Below are positions 20,363-32,290 of a stretch of DNA of 64,000 nt, piece after piece. The DNA comes from Thereva unica (Eukaryota; Arthropoda; Insecta; Diptera; Therevidae): the NCBI GenBank assembly GCA_949987705.1, contig OX465281.1, positions 31,790,942-31,854,941 of the forward strand. The letters are read 5' to 3'. The position numbers and the translations under genes are program-made. The notes under the pieces are model-generated. The model searched no databases and was not told where the DNA came from. It saw nothing but the letters and a program-made list of their open reading frames with translations. Numbering within the stretch: the stretch's first letter is position 1; every line of letters begins with the position of its first letter.

Positions 20363-21100
20363 ATCGATGTTCTGTGTAAAAGACTTTAAAGTGTGTAATC
20401 TGGTGCTTAGTGCATTTGTAGAAATCCTTTCCCACTTTTAGTTTAATCAATTTTCATGTTAAACACTTGTTTGGAAAATTTTAACTCTGCGGTTAAAAGC
20501 TTTTACTTCCTTCCCTTTAAGTCCCCGATTTAAAGATGCAGGATTTTAATATATTCTGTACAAATTCTGGAACCATTTCACTTTAGTATACAGGGACTGG
20601 CTTGTACCGACACATTTCGCAAGGAATGAAAACCCCTTAATGTAAAAACGTGCACAGACGCTGACTTCGTTTCACATCAACCTCTACTAGGCATAAAATT
20701 TTAGGGTCAAATTAAGGATTCTCATGTTCAGAATGCAAGTGCATAAAACTACAAGACTATTTAAAAAGTAAACACCTTAAAATGTACTATTAAGTACTAT
20801 TAAGATCTACTAAAACGTAGGTTAATAATATCGATGGCCCGCTTAGCTATGTATTCATTGTTTTGTGTGACCAACCCTCACTTATGGGTCGCTGGTATTG
20901 TGGTTAGCGTTTAACTAAACCTGTAATACCATAGGAAAGGTCCAAACGACAGTCACGACAAGTACACCAACAGATCCACAAGAAAATGCTTGCGAACGTT
21001 GTCGATGCGCTTCTGGACATATGTAGTCTCTTCTGGCCGTAGCATCAAGACATGGTAGTACCCTAAGACTGAGCAAATCAGGGGCTTGGACTTCAAAACC
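20363..21100. other. No identified feature
   Basis: AT-rich flank of the BEL insertion. No recognised repeat or coding motif. Confidence 0.4.
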
Positions 21101-22014
21101 CAACGTAAAAATTCAGAAAAAATAACTTTATATTCCTGTGCTAGGAAAAACATAGAACGTGAAACAAACACCGAAGGGGGACTCCACGGTAGGTAAACAA
21201 ACAAAACAAATGTCACTTCAACCCAAACACAACTCAACTTGCGTATGAGGCGAAATATCAACTCGACCCCCGTGTAGGAGGGCTGAGTTGGGTTGAGTGA
21301 ACCCATTTACTCCTCCCCCGTTTCTGACTAGGTTGAACCTGGTTTTAACCTAGTCAACCAACTGCTCTGGCTACAATCTACAAGTCCTCCAGTCGGCCCC
21401 GCCTTGAATACTCGTATATCTGGGCGGGTGCCCCAAAAACCACCTTGGCTTGGCTGGACAAGATGCATAACCGCGCCATCAAACTCATTGGCGATAGCAC
21501 CCTTTGCTCCTCCATCGACCCTTTAAGCCATCGCAGGAATGTAGCAGCCCTTAGCAAATTTTACCGCTATTACCATAGCGACTGTTCCACTGAAATCAGA
21601 AACCTCCTGCCTACACAAATTTTTCCCGCAACACAAGACTAGCCAACTCGGCTCACCCCCATACGCTACAGCCCTCCTCTTCGCGCACATTACGTTTTAG
21701 TAGTTCGTTTATAAATAGAACAACTCGATTGTAGAACTCTTTTCCGCAGTCGGTGTTTCCGAACTCATATAACATCTTAGAGTTCAAACACAAGGTTCAT
21801 CGACATCTATTCACGTACCCTCCAGACCCCTAACCTATCCTTTCTCCTCTATCCTTCAAATCAAGCTTACTACTAGACACTGACCATGACTTGAGCGACA
21901 TAATAGACATGTAGTACAAAGGGTGATTCCTAAGCTTGTATTTACCACATAAAAAAAAAGGTGGGTACGGAAAAGACGTCGTCAAAAATCGTCAAGAATG
22001 GCAACGAATCACGA
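21101..22014 (+). repeat. 914-bp direct repeat, unit 1
   Basis: Appears identical base for base to 22237-23150, at an offset of exactly 1136 bp. The unit holds about 270 bp of unknown sequence (including a CTAGGTT...AACCTAG palindrome near 21331), a LINE-A 3' fragment and 55 bp downstream of its poly-A. Confidence 0.9.
21370..21959 (+). pseudogene. LINE-A 3' fragment in unit 1
   Basis: The frame at 21445-21642 reads WLDKMHNRAIKLIGDSTLC...SHRRNVAALSKFYRYYHSDCSTEI, collinear with the LINE-A C-terminus at 2.55-2.85 kb. The 3' UTR follows, with CTCTATCCTTC and TAGTACAAAGGGTGATTCC, and a poly-A tract at 21951-21959. It begins mid-gene, so it is 5'-truncated and dead. Confidence 0.8.
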
Positions 22015-22236
22015 GGAGATCCAAGCTGTAGGAGCGATGCTCTATTGAGATAGATGCGTTCGGTAACGAGATCCTAACCTAGGTTTTCTGATATAGGAGC
22101 CTTATACCCCGTTTATGACTAGATTGAAAAGTTTAGTCGAGGTTGAGTTGTTATGATGTCGAGTTGAATTCACTTTCAGTTAAAATAGAGTTGAACTGAA
22201 CTCGAAACATAACCTTAAATTTTGGTGTGAAATTCT

Positions 22237-23150
22237 CAACGTAAAAATTCAGAAAAAATAACTTTATATTCCTGTGCTAGGAAAAACATAGAACGTGAAA
22301 CAAACACCGAAGGGGGACTCCACGGTAGGTAAACAAACAAAACAAATGTCACTTCAACCCAAACACAACTCAACTTGCGTATGAGGCGAAATATCAACTC
22401 GACCCCCGTGTAGGAGGGCTGAGTTGGGTTGAGTGAACCCATTTACTCCTCCCCCGTTTCTGACTAGGTTGAACCTGGTTTTAACCTAGTCAACCAACTG
22501 CTCTGGCTACAATCTACAAGTCCTCCAGTCGGCCCCGCCTTGAATACTCGTATATCTGGGCGGGTGCCCCAAAAACCACCTTGGCTTGGCTGGACAAGAT
22601 GCATAACCGCGCCATCAAACTCATTGGCGATAGCACCCTTTGCTCCTCCATCGACCCTTTAAGCCATCGCAGGAATGTAGCAGCCCTTAGCAAATTTTAC
22701 CGCTATTACCATAGCGACTGTTCCACTGAAATCAGAAACCTCCTGCCTACACAAATTTTTCCCGCAACACAAGACTAGCCAACTCGGCTCACCCCCATAC
22801 GCTACAGCCCTCCTCTTCGCGCACATTACGTTTTAGTAGTTCGTTTATAAATAGAACAACTCGATTGTAGAACTCTTTTCCGCAGTCGGTGTTTCCGAAC
22901 TCATATAACATCTTAGAGTTCAAACACAAGGTTCATCGACATCTATTCACGTACCCTCCAGACCCCTAACCTATCCTTTCTCCTCTATCCTTCAAATCAA
23001 GCTTACTACTAGACACTGACCATGACTTGAGCGACATAATAGACATGTAGTACAAAGGGTGATTCCTAAGCTTGTATTTACCACATAAAAAAAAAGGTGG
23101 GTACGGAAAAGACGTCGTCAAAAATCGTCAAGAATGGCAACGAATCACGA
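22237..23150 (+). repeat. 914-bp direct repeat, unit 2
   Basis: Second copy of the unit at 21101. The 222-bp spacer (22015-22236) is not duplicated. The copies break at CACGA|GGAG versus CACGA|ATGG on the right and CC|CAACG versus CT|CAACG on the left. No short repeat at the joints explains the event. Confidence 0.9.
22506..23095 (+). pseudogene. LINE-A 3' fragment in unit 2
   Basis: Identical by eye to the fragment at 21370-21959 because it lies inside the second direct-repeat unit. It is not an independent insertion. Confidence 0.8.
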
Positions 23151-24170
23151 ATGGAGTTCGAGACCGAGCGGCACCGACAGCAGCGTATCCGTTGCGAGGA
23201 CGTCCCATTCGGATATATCAAAGAAGAAATAAGAAAGTGCAACAACGTCGAGAGCTTTCGTGGGGTATGTCCTCATGATCCCAGTTTCCCCTATTGTTGT
23301 CGTTATCTGGACCCTTCCTAACTTTATGACGTTATAAGCCATCCTCAGCATTGACCACCATACCAGCGACCCATTTGTGACAGCTGAAAGTACTACGGCT
23401 ATGTGCATCCACAGGACCATCTTTACCTTAAGAACCCATCTTTAGCTAAGTCTCTTTACAGGAGTAGAAGGCTATACAGATTTTCTTCACCCTTTCGTCG
23501 ATGTTCGTCTTCTAGTTGAATTTTGGATCCAGTATTAGACCCAGAAATTTAAATCTTTTGGCCTATTTTGGCCATCGTGAGCCTGTATGTGCTCCCAAGC
23601 GGCCAGTGTTCGCCTGTTCTAAGGCTATATTTTATTATATAATTTGCATAAGTAGGGGCCAAAATACCAAAAGCCGGTTCTGGTAGTATTCCATTCGGCC
23701 GGGCATTTTGAAGGGGGACAAGTTATTAATCGCCCAGAGTACCTTTTCCTTTGTGATCATAGCTCTCCTCCCAGGAGTGTCTCTGTTCGTTCCCTGATGA
23801 TTCGAACACGTTTTCGTCCTTGCAACCGGGAAAGGGTGTACTTATTAAAAGCTCTATAGACTCGGACCTCGATTCTGTCCAAGCTCGGTTTGCTTTTTTA
23901 TAAAGGACAGACTGGAGTGTTTTTTGGACAATATCTTGCATAATCTGGCAGTGTCTCTTGCACCTTCTATAGATGGGCTATACCAATGCCGGGTATCACT
24001 GTTGGCTGAGGCAATGGCTTTCTTGTACAATTTTAGGCAGCTTTTGTAAGGCTGCCAAAGGCCTTGTTTGCAGCAGCTATTGAAGATCATTAACGTGTTA
24101 AGAATGTAATTAAACATTTTGGGATGATGGGCTAAGGCCTTAAGCTGGCATAGGGGCAAATGATTCCTCC
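23151..24170 (-). pseudogene. R1-like LINE relic with RT core deleted
   Basis: Minus-strand fragments in order. At 24159-23850 the linker before the RT contains YKSCLKLYKKAIASANSDT and SIEGARDTARLCKIL. At 23730-23640 a remnant of the early RT motif carries PFKMPGRMEY in place of the usual P-G-x-D-G. At 23420-23150 the region after the active site contains TNGSLVWWSMLRMA and MRTYPTKALDV. The catalytic core (FADD region) is missing between about 23640 and 23570, and stops and frame changes separate the pieces. Motif order suggests an R1/jockey-group element with RNase H. Direct-repeat unit 2 abuts the relic at 23150. Confidence 0.6.
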
Positions 24171-24539
24171 CGTTCTGGAGTGTTTGATTTCAGGAACGTT
24201 CCATGCTCCTTTAGATAAACCACTTCAGCCCTAATCGAGACGCTCCCGTACAGATAAGTGATGGTGCAGGAGTTAAAGTGGTTTCTCCACGAGCCCCGCG
24301 ACGCAACCCTACTCTTGAGGTTCGAGCTAATAGTTTGATAATTTTCAAGTGGTTTTGGAAATTATTTTTTAAACTTTTGTTTTTGTGTGGGAATCTGAGG
24401 TTGGCTCTTTCGGGCAACCAAAATAAAGTTACCTCATTACACATAGTAAAATTGACAGTAAACTTTATGACTAACTGTAAATAACTTATAGTGAACGAAT
24501 CCCTTCAGTGCTATTTACATATACTGCATCATCTTGTTC

Positions 24540-25178
24540 GGTATAAATCCTGGCTCCCCTGTACTGCCGACGATCTATTTCAGGGGTGGGCACGCATGAG
24601 GTTAATGAGAGCCGCATGTGGGTTTTTCATAATTGTAAAGAGCCGCATTATATGTTATATGTATTATGTAATTTCAAAAATCAAAAATTAAGAGCATTTC
24701 CACACCCGTCTGGAATATTCAATAATTTAAAGAGATACGTTTGGAGCCGAACTTGATTCAACGAAGAGCCGCATTTGCCCACCGTTGCTATTTTTTCATA
24801 TAGCAGCTATAGTCCAGGTAAGGAGGGAGCTACCACAACCTAGCCGCGATATTTTTATGCCACCTACACCCAACCATTACTATCGCGATTTTGTCATCGG
24901 AGCATCGAGAAACAACTCACTGGAGTGTTATGCCTCCTGAAACGAGTTGAATCTCATCAACCAACCGATGACATGCGCTTGGTGGAGCGGGGAAGGGCTT
25001 GAGAAGGCTATAACAGGAGGAATCAGAAAATGTAAAGATAGAAGAAGAAAGAAGGAAAGCTATGTGGGTGTGAAAAGTGGGAAAGGCGAAGGCCTGAGCG
25101 GGGCTGCCGGGATTCGAGCCCGGGACCTCTGGGATGGTAGCCAGGCGCCTTACTCCCTAGACTACCGAAGTCCCCTAC
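24540..25178 (-). repeat. SINE copy 2, interrupted by a hAT-type MITE
   Basis: Read leftward from about 25178: the A-box (GGTAGTCTAGGGAGTAAGGCG-like), B-box (GGGCTCGAATCCCGG), purine/pyrimidine stretch and SINE core (ATGCGCTTGG... to GGAGGCATAACACTCC) match copy 1 in order. The tail resumes after the MITE with CGGCAGTACAGGGG near 24565-24580. The tail is diverged, so this copy is older than copy 1. Confidence 0.75.
24581..24787. mobile_element. 207-bp hAT-like MITE
   Basis: Terminal inverted repeats CAGGGGTGGGCA and TGCCCACCGTTG (10 of 12 positions pair) have the hAT pattern. CTATTT at 24575-24580 is repeated at 24788-24793; hAT duplications are usually 8 bp, so two positions have probably decayed. 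GAGCCGCAT occurs three times inside. It lies in the tail of SINE copy 2 and encodes nothing. Confidence 0.65.
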
Positions 25179-25633
25179 ATAACGAAAACGAGCAACAAGA
25201 TCCATTGACTTTCTAATTTTCCCTGCCTTGTTATTATTCCATTTTTTCTGACTTCCCCAGTTTATAGAAATATTTCTTTTCTTTTCTTTCATCGCTTCTA
25301 AGCTTAGCCACGGTATACAGAAACAAGTTAGTGTAAAAGAAAAATGTAATTTTAGCGCTGACGTCACTTTGTGATCGCTTTCCATATAAAATCGGAGCTG
25401 TTGTTGTTGTTTCTGCATTACTGATGATGTCACTTGGTGACCGTTTTCTACGGTATTCGAAGCTGTCAGTCTCTTTTGCATTACCTTGTTTCTGTATAAC
25501 ATGAGGTTAGTGAGAAACCCGTTTCCTCATCAGATACCTAAATCAGTATCGTCTTTACTAGTAAGCTCTTAGGTATCTACTAAAGCAACCCTTGATGATG
25601 TCGCTATAGTATGCCTTTACACCCTAAAGAAAC

Positions 25634-25637
<4 letters not shown>

Positions 25638-25731
<94 letters not shown>
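25638..25731. repeat. (TA)n microsatellite, about 94 bp
   Basis: An uninterrupted TA dinucleotide run of roughly 47 units. It makes a spurious Y-I-repeat frame that I do not call a gene. Confidence 0.98.
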
Positions 25732-25732
<1 letters not shown>

Positions 25733-26669
25733 CTCATTTTACACTGTGAAACACGAAACGAAACAAAGTTGCCTGCAATCGCTGATTTCCTTTTGGAGTT
25801 TCCTCGAAAATTTCATCGGTGCCTACACTTGTCAATTGTCACTCGCATCAAATAATACCACAAAATTTATTGCTCATTTGTACTTTTCGTATATTTATCC
25901 AACCAGCCGTCCGCGTCGTTTTGTTTTGAAAACTCGGGTGACCATTTATGCTTTTAATTCCTCTTTTTACTTCATTTCCTGTCAAAGGCGAAACCAGAGA
26001 AATCAGCGGAACCACAAAAACAAACCTGAAGCTGTCATAACTGTTTCCTGTAAAATTGCTTCAAAAGTTTCATGACGTTGTATTGTGTTCCTTCAAGCCC
26101 TCTCTAACCCCTCTCCTAAGATTGCAGGAAACCGTTCGTTTCATGTTTCATTGTGAAAAATGGGCCATAAGAGCAGAGAGATTCTATACCGAAATTCTTA
26201 AGTTTGAAAACTATTTTGCTATTACATCATATTGCGCAATCGCTTTTTAAAATAGGGTTACTGTTCTTGTAGGACTCGGGTCTGTTGATTTTCTTCCATG
26301 CCTCTCTACGTCTTGCTAGTTATTTCCAGTTTCTTGTTACACGAAGTTTTTGTATAGCTTTTAGCGCTCATCCTCATCCATCCCCCTATATCATTTTTTC
26401 ATCATTGTGCTCCTTTAATCCCTCATGGGACATAGGGCGGAAACAGTTGCCCTCCAGCGGACTCTGTTTTGCGCGACAGCTCTCAGCTCCGACCAGGATC
26501 TCCCAGTTGTTGCGGCTTCTGCTAGTAGGGTTCTCCTCCATGTTGTCCTAGGTCCCCCTATATGGTATGTATGAATCTTGGTCGACTATGCGCTTATTTT
26601 TCCTGCTGGTCTGTCTGCCATTGAAAATCCTGGATAGCAAAATATAGCGCAACACCTGTTGCGATTTTT
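25732..26669. other. No identified feature
   Basis: Short frames only. No family motif or repeat recognised. Confidence 0.4.
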
Positions 26670-26790
26670 TTAATGTGAAAGTTCAATCTTAGTAGTCATT
26701 CCTTATACTACCAGTCCATCATATCGTTTACGTCATGGTGCAATGTCTAGTAGTAAGCTTAGGTCGAGGATAGAAAAAGGTTACCTGTTA
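26670..26790 (-). repeat. LINE-A 3' terminal fragment
   Basis: A short T run followed by AATGTGAAAGTTCAATCTTAG, TACTACCAGTCCATCAT and TAGTAGTAAGCTTAGG parallels the LINE-A terminus at 2291-2400. It contains only the end of the 3' UTR. Confidence 0.65.
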
Positions 26791-28469
26791 ATCTTATAAC
26801 ATATTGCGTAGGGCCAGTCACTATTACGAAATATTGCACAATATTTGATTTCTATTAGTATTCTTGCTTTGAATTAGGCATAACTACACATGTTACCCTA
26901 GCCTAAGACTTTCCATTTAAAAAATAAACACTTTCTGGTTGATAAGATCGAACAACCCCATTCATGTAGGAAAAATTTGTGCAAATTCCATTCAACTTTA
27001 TTGTTAAATTAAAAAAATCCCCATATTGTAACATCCAAACGCCATATAAAAACAAAATTAACCCTAAATTTAAATATAAATGAAAGGGGTAAAAAAAATA
27101 AAAAATAAAATAAGTAAGACGACAGTCCCTACACCCCAATGGCTACTTGAAGTTAAACCTTATGTCTACATCGTTCAGCTTTACAAATTTTAAGGGTGAA
27201 TACTTTCCGAAAACAGTATTAGCGTCAAAGTTTATATAAAATTTAACGATTCAATAAGGGCGAAAATACTTGGAGGGTGTCTTCTGCGAGCTCTTGTCAT
27301 CAAATACTGAGAGGGAAAAAACCGAAGAAAAAAAAAATCTGAGAGGAAGAAAACAAACGTAACGTCAAGAATACAGAGGAAGGAAGAAAAAAAGGATTCA
27401 ATGACGAAAAGCTCTTGAAAACCCCTTTCAGGGTCTTACAAGGTTTGAAAGGAAAAAAATAGAGAAAACTGGTCCACTCAAACCTTGGAGGAAAGTATAA
27501 AAATGTATAAAAAAAAAAAGGATCTTTGAAAGGACGAGATTTCTCTTTAAGGAACTTTTATTTTCTGTTGTATTTTTTTTTTCTGGGCTATATATGTATA
27601 AAAATATATTATTTTTTTTTCGTATTTTGTCCTTCAAGAAAAGGAAACAAATTTCTTACACCAATTCATGGCAGGCAAAGGCACTTCACTTGAAGCAAAG
27701 TTGCCTTAACTACAAACAACAAAAAAAAGGGAATATCCCCAAACCACATGTAAAAAGGATGCGAGTCCCGAAAATGGAATGTGGTTGGATCCTTTTAGTA
27801 GCCATAGACATATACATATATGTATAGGCTGCTGTCCTGTCACGTTTATTTGTTGCTGGGCAAGGATTAGAAAACAGTGCGGCTTCCCACCAAATTACTA
27901 TATACGAGTCACTCTGGGGGCTTGGTTCGGTGGTGATCCTGGAATTACTGACCGCATTCGAACAAGATTTAGAGGTGGATTTTCGTCGACCTCCTAGCGG
28001 ATGCAAATTTTACCTTGCACAAAACTGTTATATGGGATAGAATTTATGTAGAATCGCGCGGTGGTGGTGGTGGATTGCATTGAAAGAGTTTCGATTGATG
28101 TTTTATGCTGAGAGGAATCAAGTTTGATTGCAGTTTTTTTTGTAGAGTTGGGAATTTGAATGAACGTGGTTTGGTGCACTTGTATAGCGGGATTTGATTT
28201 GTGATACATCGTTTATTTTCTGTTTTCTAAATTTAAAGCCCTCTCAATATTAATCGGAGAGTGGTTTTATAACAAAATTGTGTAGTATGTGACTGCAATA
28301 TCAAAAATATTGATTCAAAGGGGTACAAAAAGGATATTTATTTCAAATCAACATTTGTCCCAGTTATTAAAAATTGTCAGTGACAAAGTGATCCACTGAA
28401 AGAATGATGTTTTCCATTCGGCGGAGTAAATTTGGACAGCCTGTCGAGCCAATATATCGTTTCAAAATT
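26791..28469. other. No identified feature
   Basis: Poly-A/T-rich intergenic-looking sequence (many runs of 8-12 A or T near 27.3-27.7 kb). No coding motif seen. Confidence 0.4.
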
Positions 28470-28600
28470 TATAGATTTTTTTTATGTGGCAGAACTAACC
28501 TTATGAGTCATCCTCTGACCTGCAGGTCTACAAGTCATGGGACATTGCTTAGAAATAAGCTTAATAAGAAAGATAGGAAAAGATAGTATAGATTTAGCGT
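28470..28600 (-). repeat. Probable diverged LINE-A 3' end
   Basis: TTTTTTTTATGTGGCAGAACTAACC, then ATAAGCTTAATAAGAAAGATAGG, has the order and spacing of the LINE-A terminus but with many changes. Confidence 0.35.
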
Positions 28601-30285
28601 GGACAACAGGGCGCTGGAGAGCCTGGTGATGTGCCTTGCCTTTGGACTCTTTAATATCGCATGGGACTAGGTTGTCGAACCCTTTAGCGTGGGAACGAAT
28701 GTGTGGGGAATGACCGCACACCTCACACTGTTAAGGATGATCACACACTCCGTCACCATCACGCAGGGACGCACACGATCACGAATGGGCGCATATTGGT
28801 TCCCAGGCTCAAGGGTCCGAATACCCACCCACGAGTTCAGTAATAGGTACTAATTGCGCAAACTTTGCTAGGGCTGCTATGTTCAGAATTAGCAGTTTCT
28901 ATTCTGAATATAAGAGAAAAGGTGCCGGAAGGATGTGATCCAAATGAAAGATAAAGTTTCCTCTAATTAAACTATTCTTTATTCAACCGAGTTTCTTTAA
29001 TTTATAATTCAATAATAACTTTAGTTCAAAACTTACTCGACAAATTAACAAGAATATCCTGATTTTTTATGAATTTGGGTATTATATACTTAGATAACTT
29101 CCCTTTTAAATTTAGTCTTTTCTTCCGTGTGCCTGCTGCTTGCTGCGTTGCCCAGTTTTGTAGTTTAACTGCTGCGGTGAGTGAAGTATGAAAGTTGTCC
29201 CGTGGAGCGCTAGCTGCAATTGTATTTACTTATGGTGGTCCACAACCTCTGTGATGGAGATGCTGACTCAAGCACGTCAGCGGATCTAGTCTTGGCTACA
29301 GGGAAAAAATCTTCAACGCGGTTTTTGCTGGTATAGGGTACTGACTCAGTCTCGTCAGTATAGATTATTAGTACGATGAAAGGATCTCAAACTCAATCCT
29401 TTCAATTTGGTTGAAATCACAGAGACAATCTCAATGCTCGATTTTCTCTTAATATCTCTAGCTCAAAGCACGCTTGATGATCTGAAGTGATCTAATCTGA
29501 TGTTGGCCGTCTGCCGATATTTATTTGCGTTTTCACAATACAATTGGTGGGGAACCTTGGTTTGGCGTGCATTCTCGGTTCGTGTAATCGCTTGAGCATC
29601 TGGTCGTCTCTTTCTATCAAATAGTTTTGTTGATAAGTGTTATTTGTTGTCCTTTCCTTTAATAACCGATCGGATTTATTTTAGTGATGGTAACTTGTTT
29701 CATGTTGGAGGGCGTTTTTGGGAGGAGAAGTCCATTTTCTAGTGTTGAGGGGTACGTGTTCTTTGTGGAACGTATGTTTATTGCACTGGTAATTCCTTTG
29801 TTTTTAGATTCGTGCATTTGCCGACGGGATTTTGCTATTTCTGGAATTTAAGGAATTTTGACCAGTTGGACGTTTTTTTACGGTTTTTCTTGAAGGTGGA
29901 GTGATTATTTTTTTCTTTGGCTGGCTTGTTTGTGACGGACGGAACATGCTATATTGCTACGAGCGTCCAAAAGGTCGATTGTGGAGAATAGTATCCCCAC
30001 AATATCCATGTGGATATGTTCAAATCGTTTATCTGGAAGCTTCAAGACTTCGAGTTGAGATAGTGTATCTTTTCACTTTGGAGTTTTGACAACCGAGGTA
30101 AGAACGAGACCACTCATTGCAGCCAGAAGCAACGATGGTTCGTCGTGTAGCGCGGATACCAGAGTGCGACAGGTTGTGTTCGGAATTGTACGGTAGCTTG
30201 CGCAAACTTTCTGGTACCTAAGGACGCGTAATACATGTACTAGTGACTTGACGCGTAGTAATGGATATAGGTGTGACAACTAGCT
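28601..30285. other. No identified gene; may include gypsy LTR or UTR
   Basis: The stretch lies beyond the 3' side of the gypsy relic (which reads leftward), so part could be its 3' LTR, but I found no matching second LTR in the window. Confidence 0.3.
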
Positions 30286-30950
30286 TTACTTGATACTCTT
30301 TGCTGGGTATTCTAGGAGGTTTTGAAGATTATCATCTTTTTGGACCTGATCTAATGTAGGCAAGTCGAAGGTGATGGAATCAATATTATCAGTCGCTATC
30401 GAACGTGACAAATAGTCTGTGACTACATTTTGTTTACCAGACACAAGACGAACGTGTGTGGTAAATGGTAAAATCAGATCTAGATGTGTGGTTTGACGAG
30501 GGGATCGTTCGGTGTTTGTGTGAAGGGCGCGTAGTAGAGGTTTTGTGGTCCGTATAGACCACGAAATTGGGTCTTTTGACAAAATAGCGGAAATGTTTAA
30601 TTACTGCATAGATGGCGAGTAGATCATGATCGGATGCAGAACATTTGTGCTCCGCAGGTGACAGCTTTTTAGTCTAAAAAGCTAACGGTTGTCACCGTTT
30701 TGTCGTGAAATTGTTGCAACACGCCGCCGATGGCATAATCGGCGGCGTCAGTCGTTAGACAGTATTTGTCATACTCAAGTGGAGGGTTCAGCAATGTAGC
30801 TTTCGCCTCGTGATCTTTACAAGAGGAATGCCTTTACACACCCTGCAAGCCAAGGAAACTCTTTATCTTTCGCGACACGAGCACGATTGAGAAGATTCTC
30901 AAATTCTCACTGATTGTTACCAACATATTCGCCAAATTTAGAATAAATCG
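30286..30950 (-). pseudogene. Gypsy-type RT/RNase H relic, part 2
   Basis: Minus-strand frames carry PPLEYDKYCLTTDAADYAIGGVLQQ (about 30790-30715, start of RNase H with its first aspartate) and further on VRLVSGKQNVVTDYLSRS (about 30460-30405, the RNase H end typical of Ty3/gypsy). Stops and frame shifts break it. It is the downstream half of the element whose RT start is at 31.69-32.29 kb. Confidence 0.7.
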
Positions 30951-31689
30951 GTGGTAAGAGTTCACCCCCAGTAGGAAAATTTGTCAGCCCTTACATGGGA
31001 ATTGAATGTTTATGGTCTGAAAAGCTTAAAATTGTAAGGTCTTATGTCATTGTAAGGTCTTAAAGTAATGTTGAGTAATCGAAAATGCAATAACATGGTT
31101 GCTTTCATTAAAGGTATTTCAATTTGATTTAAATTTTACAACATCGGTTTCATAACCCTGTCATTTACTGCTCAATACTTAAGGTAATGCCTCTACTATT
31201 TTCTCAGCAGTTCAGCAATATGTAAGTTTTTAAAATCTATTTTTGGACACTTTTTATCTTTTTACGATCTACCCCTTTAGTTTTCTGGATGGGCAGTAAG
31301 TATTTACATCATCACAACGTAGTAATTACTGCTTTCAGCGGTTACCTTTCTTGCATGAAGTAAGTCCTTGCCCGTAAAGGAGACAGCAAGCATTTACATT
31401 CTCAGGATATTGTAATTGCTGTTTTCAGCAGTTACATTTCCTGCCTGAAGTAATTCCTTACCTGTAATGGAAACAGTAAGCACTTACCAGCCTAGGACAT
31501 GTTCGTGTAAAAGTAATCGGTTCTGTAATAAGGAACGTAATCGATTGACCTTACAAGTAACATCTTACAGAATCGATCCGGTAACCGCTGCATTTCCTGC
31601 TGGGCCATTCCAAAAACTTTTGCATCTGTTTAACAGAAGTCGGGAGTGCGAGATCAGGGATCGCCTTAACCCGATCTGACTTTGGAAGT
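30951..31689. other. Insert between the two gypsy halves, with a 90-bp tandem repeat
   Basis: The gypsy frame stops near 30950 and resumes near 31690. The material between has no gypsy motifs and contains a 90-bp repeat, so it looks like a later insertion. I see no clear terminal inverted repeat at its ends. Confidence 0.45.
31294..31490. repeat. 90-bp tandem repeat, just over two units
   Basis: Units start at 31294, 31384 and 31474 with CAG(T/C)AAG(T/C)A(T/C)TTAC. They share GTAATTACTG/GTAATTGCTG, TTTCAGC(G/A)GTTAC and TGAAGTAA. The third unit is only a start. Confidence 0.8.
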
Positions 31690-32290
31690 ATTCAATCTTT
31701 CAAGATGCGGTGGCTAAGGAAGTTGATCTCTGGCGCCTAAAAAACGCACTTCCTCAACTTGATGGTCAAGCCGAAGTTTTCAAGGCGTTTAAAGAGCTGT
31801 TCAAGATGGTTGACATGCTCTAACACAGATTTACTCGCGATGAGTATATCATCTTAGTAGACGAAAACCAAATCGATGTCTCTCGTGACGTCTTTTATAA
31901 ACCTCTGAAACGTTTGGGCAGCATTACGTAACCTGACGGCATACGAGTGAACCAGTACAAACCAAAAGGGATACTCAATGCAGTCTTCTGGTACGATAGG
32001 TATACACGCGTACCAAATCTACTTTCGAGAAGATTTTGCAGCCATGTAAATGCACGGAAAAGTTCTGAATGTGCGGGATATCTATCTGGGATCGTGACTA
32101 CGTTAAGGTGACGATAGTCGTCGCATGGCCTCCAAACATGTGAGTCCCGTTTAGGGACCAGATGAAGTGGGGATGTTGCAGGGGACGAGGAAGGTCGACA
32201 AATCCCCAGTTGAACCATAGCTTTTTATAGATTTTTGTAAATTGGCAGTATATTTTTTGAGCTTGTAGTCGACTGTGGAACATATAAACC
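31690..32290 (-). pseudogene. Gypsy-type RT relic, part 1
   Basis: The frame at 32218-31895 has LGICRPSSSPATSPLHLVPKRD, WRPCDDYRHLN and PDRYP, standard Ty3/gypsy RT motifs. After a frame change come the catalytic box and ASKSVLEHVNHLEQLFKRL. The YxDD box itself (31848-31859) reads Y-stop-D-D, so the polymerase is inactivated by a nonsense codon in the active site. Closest in style to 412/CsRn1-like elements, but lineage is uncertain. Confidence 0.75.

Noticed and set aside
25611..26075. 154-codon ORF with a long Y-I repeat
   Set aside because: It is a translation of the (TA)n microsatellite.
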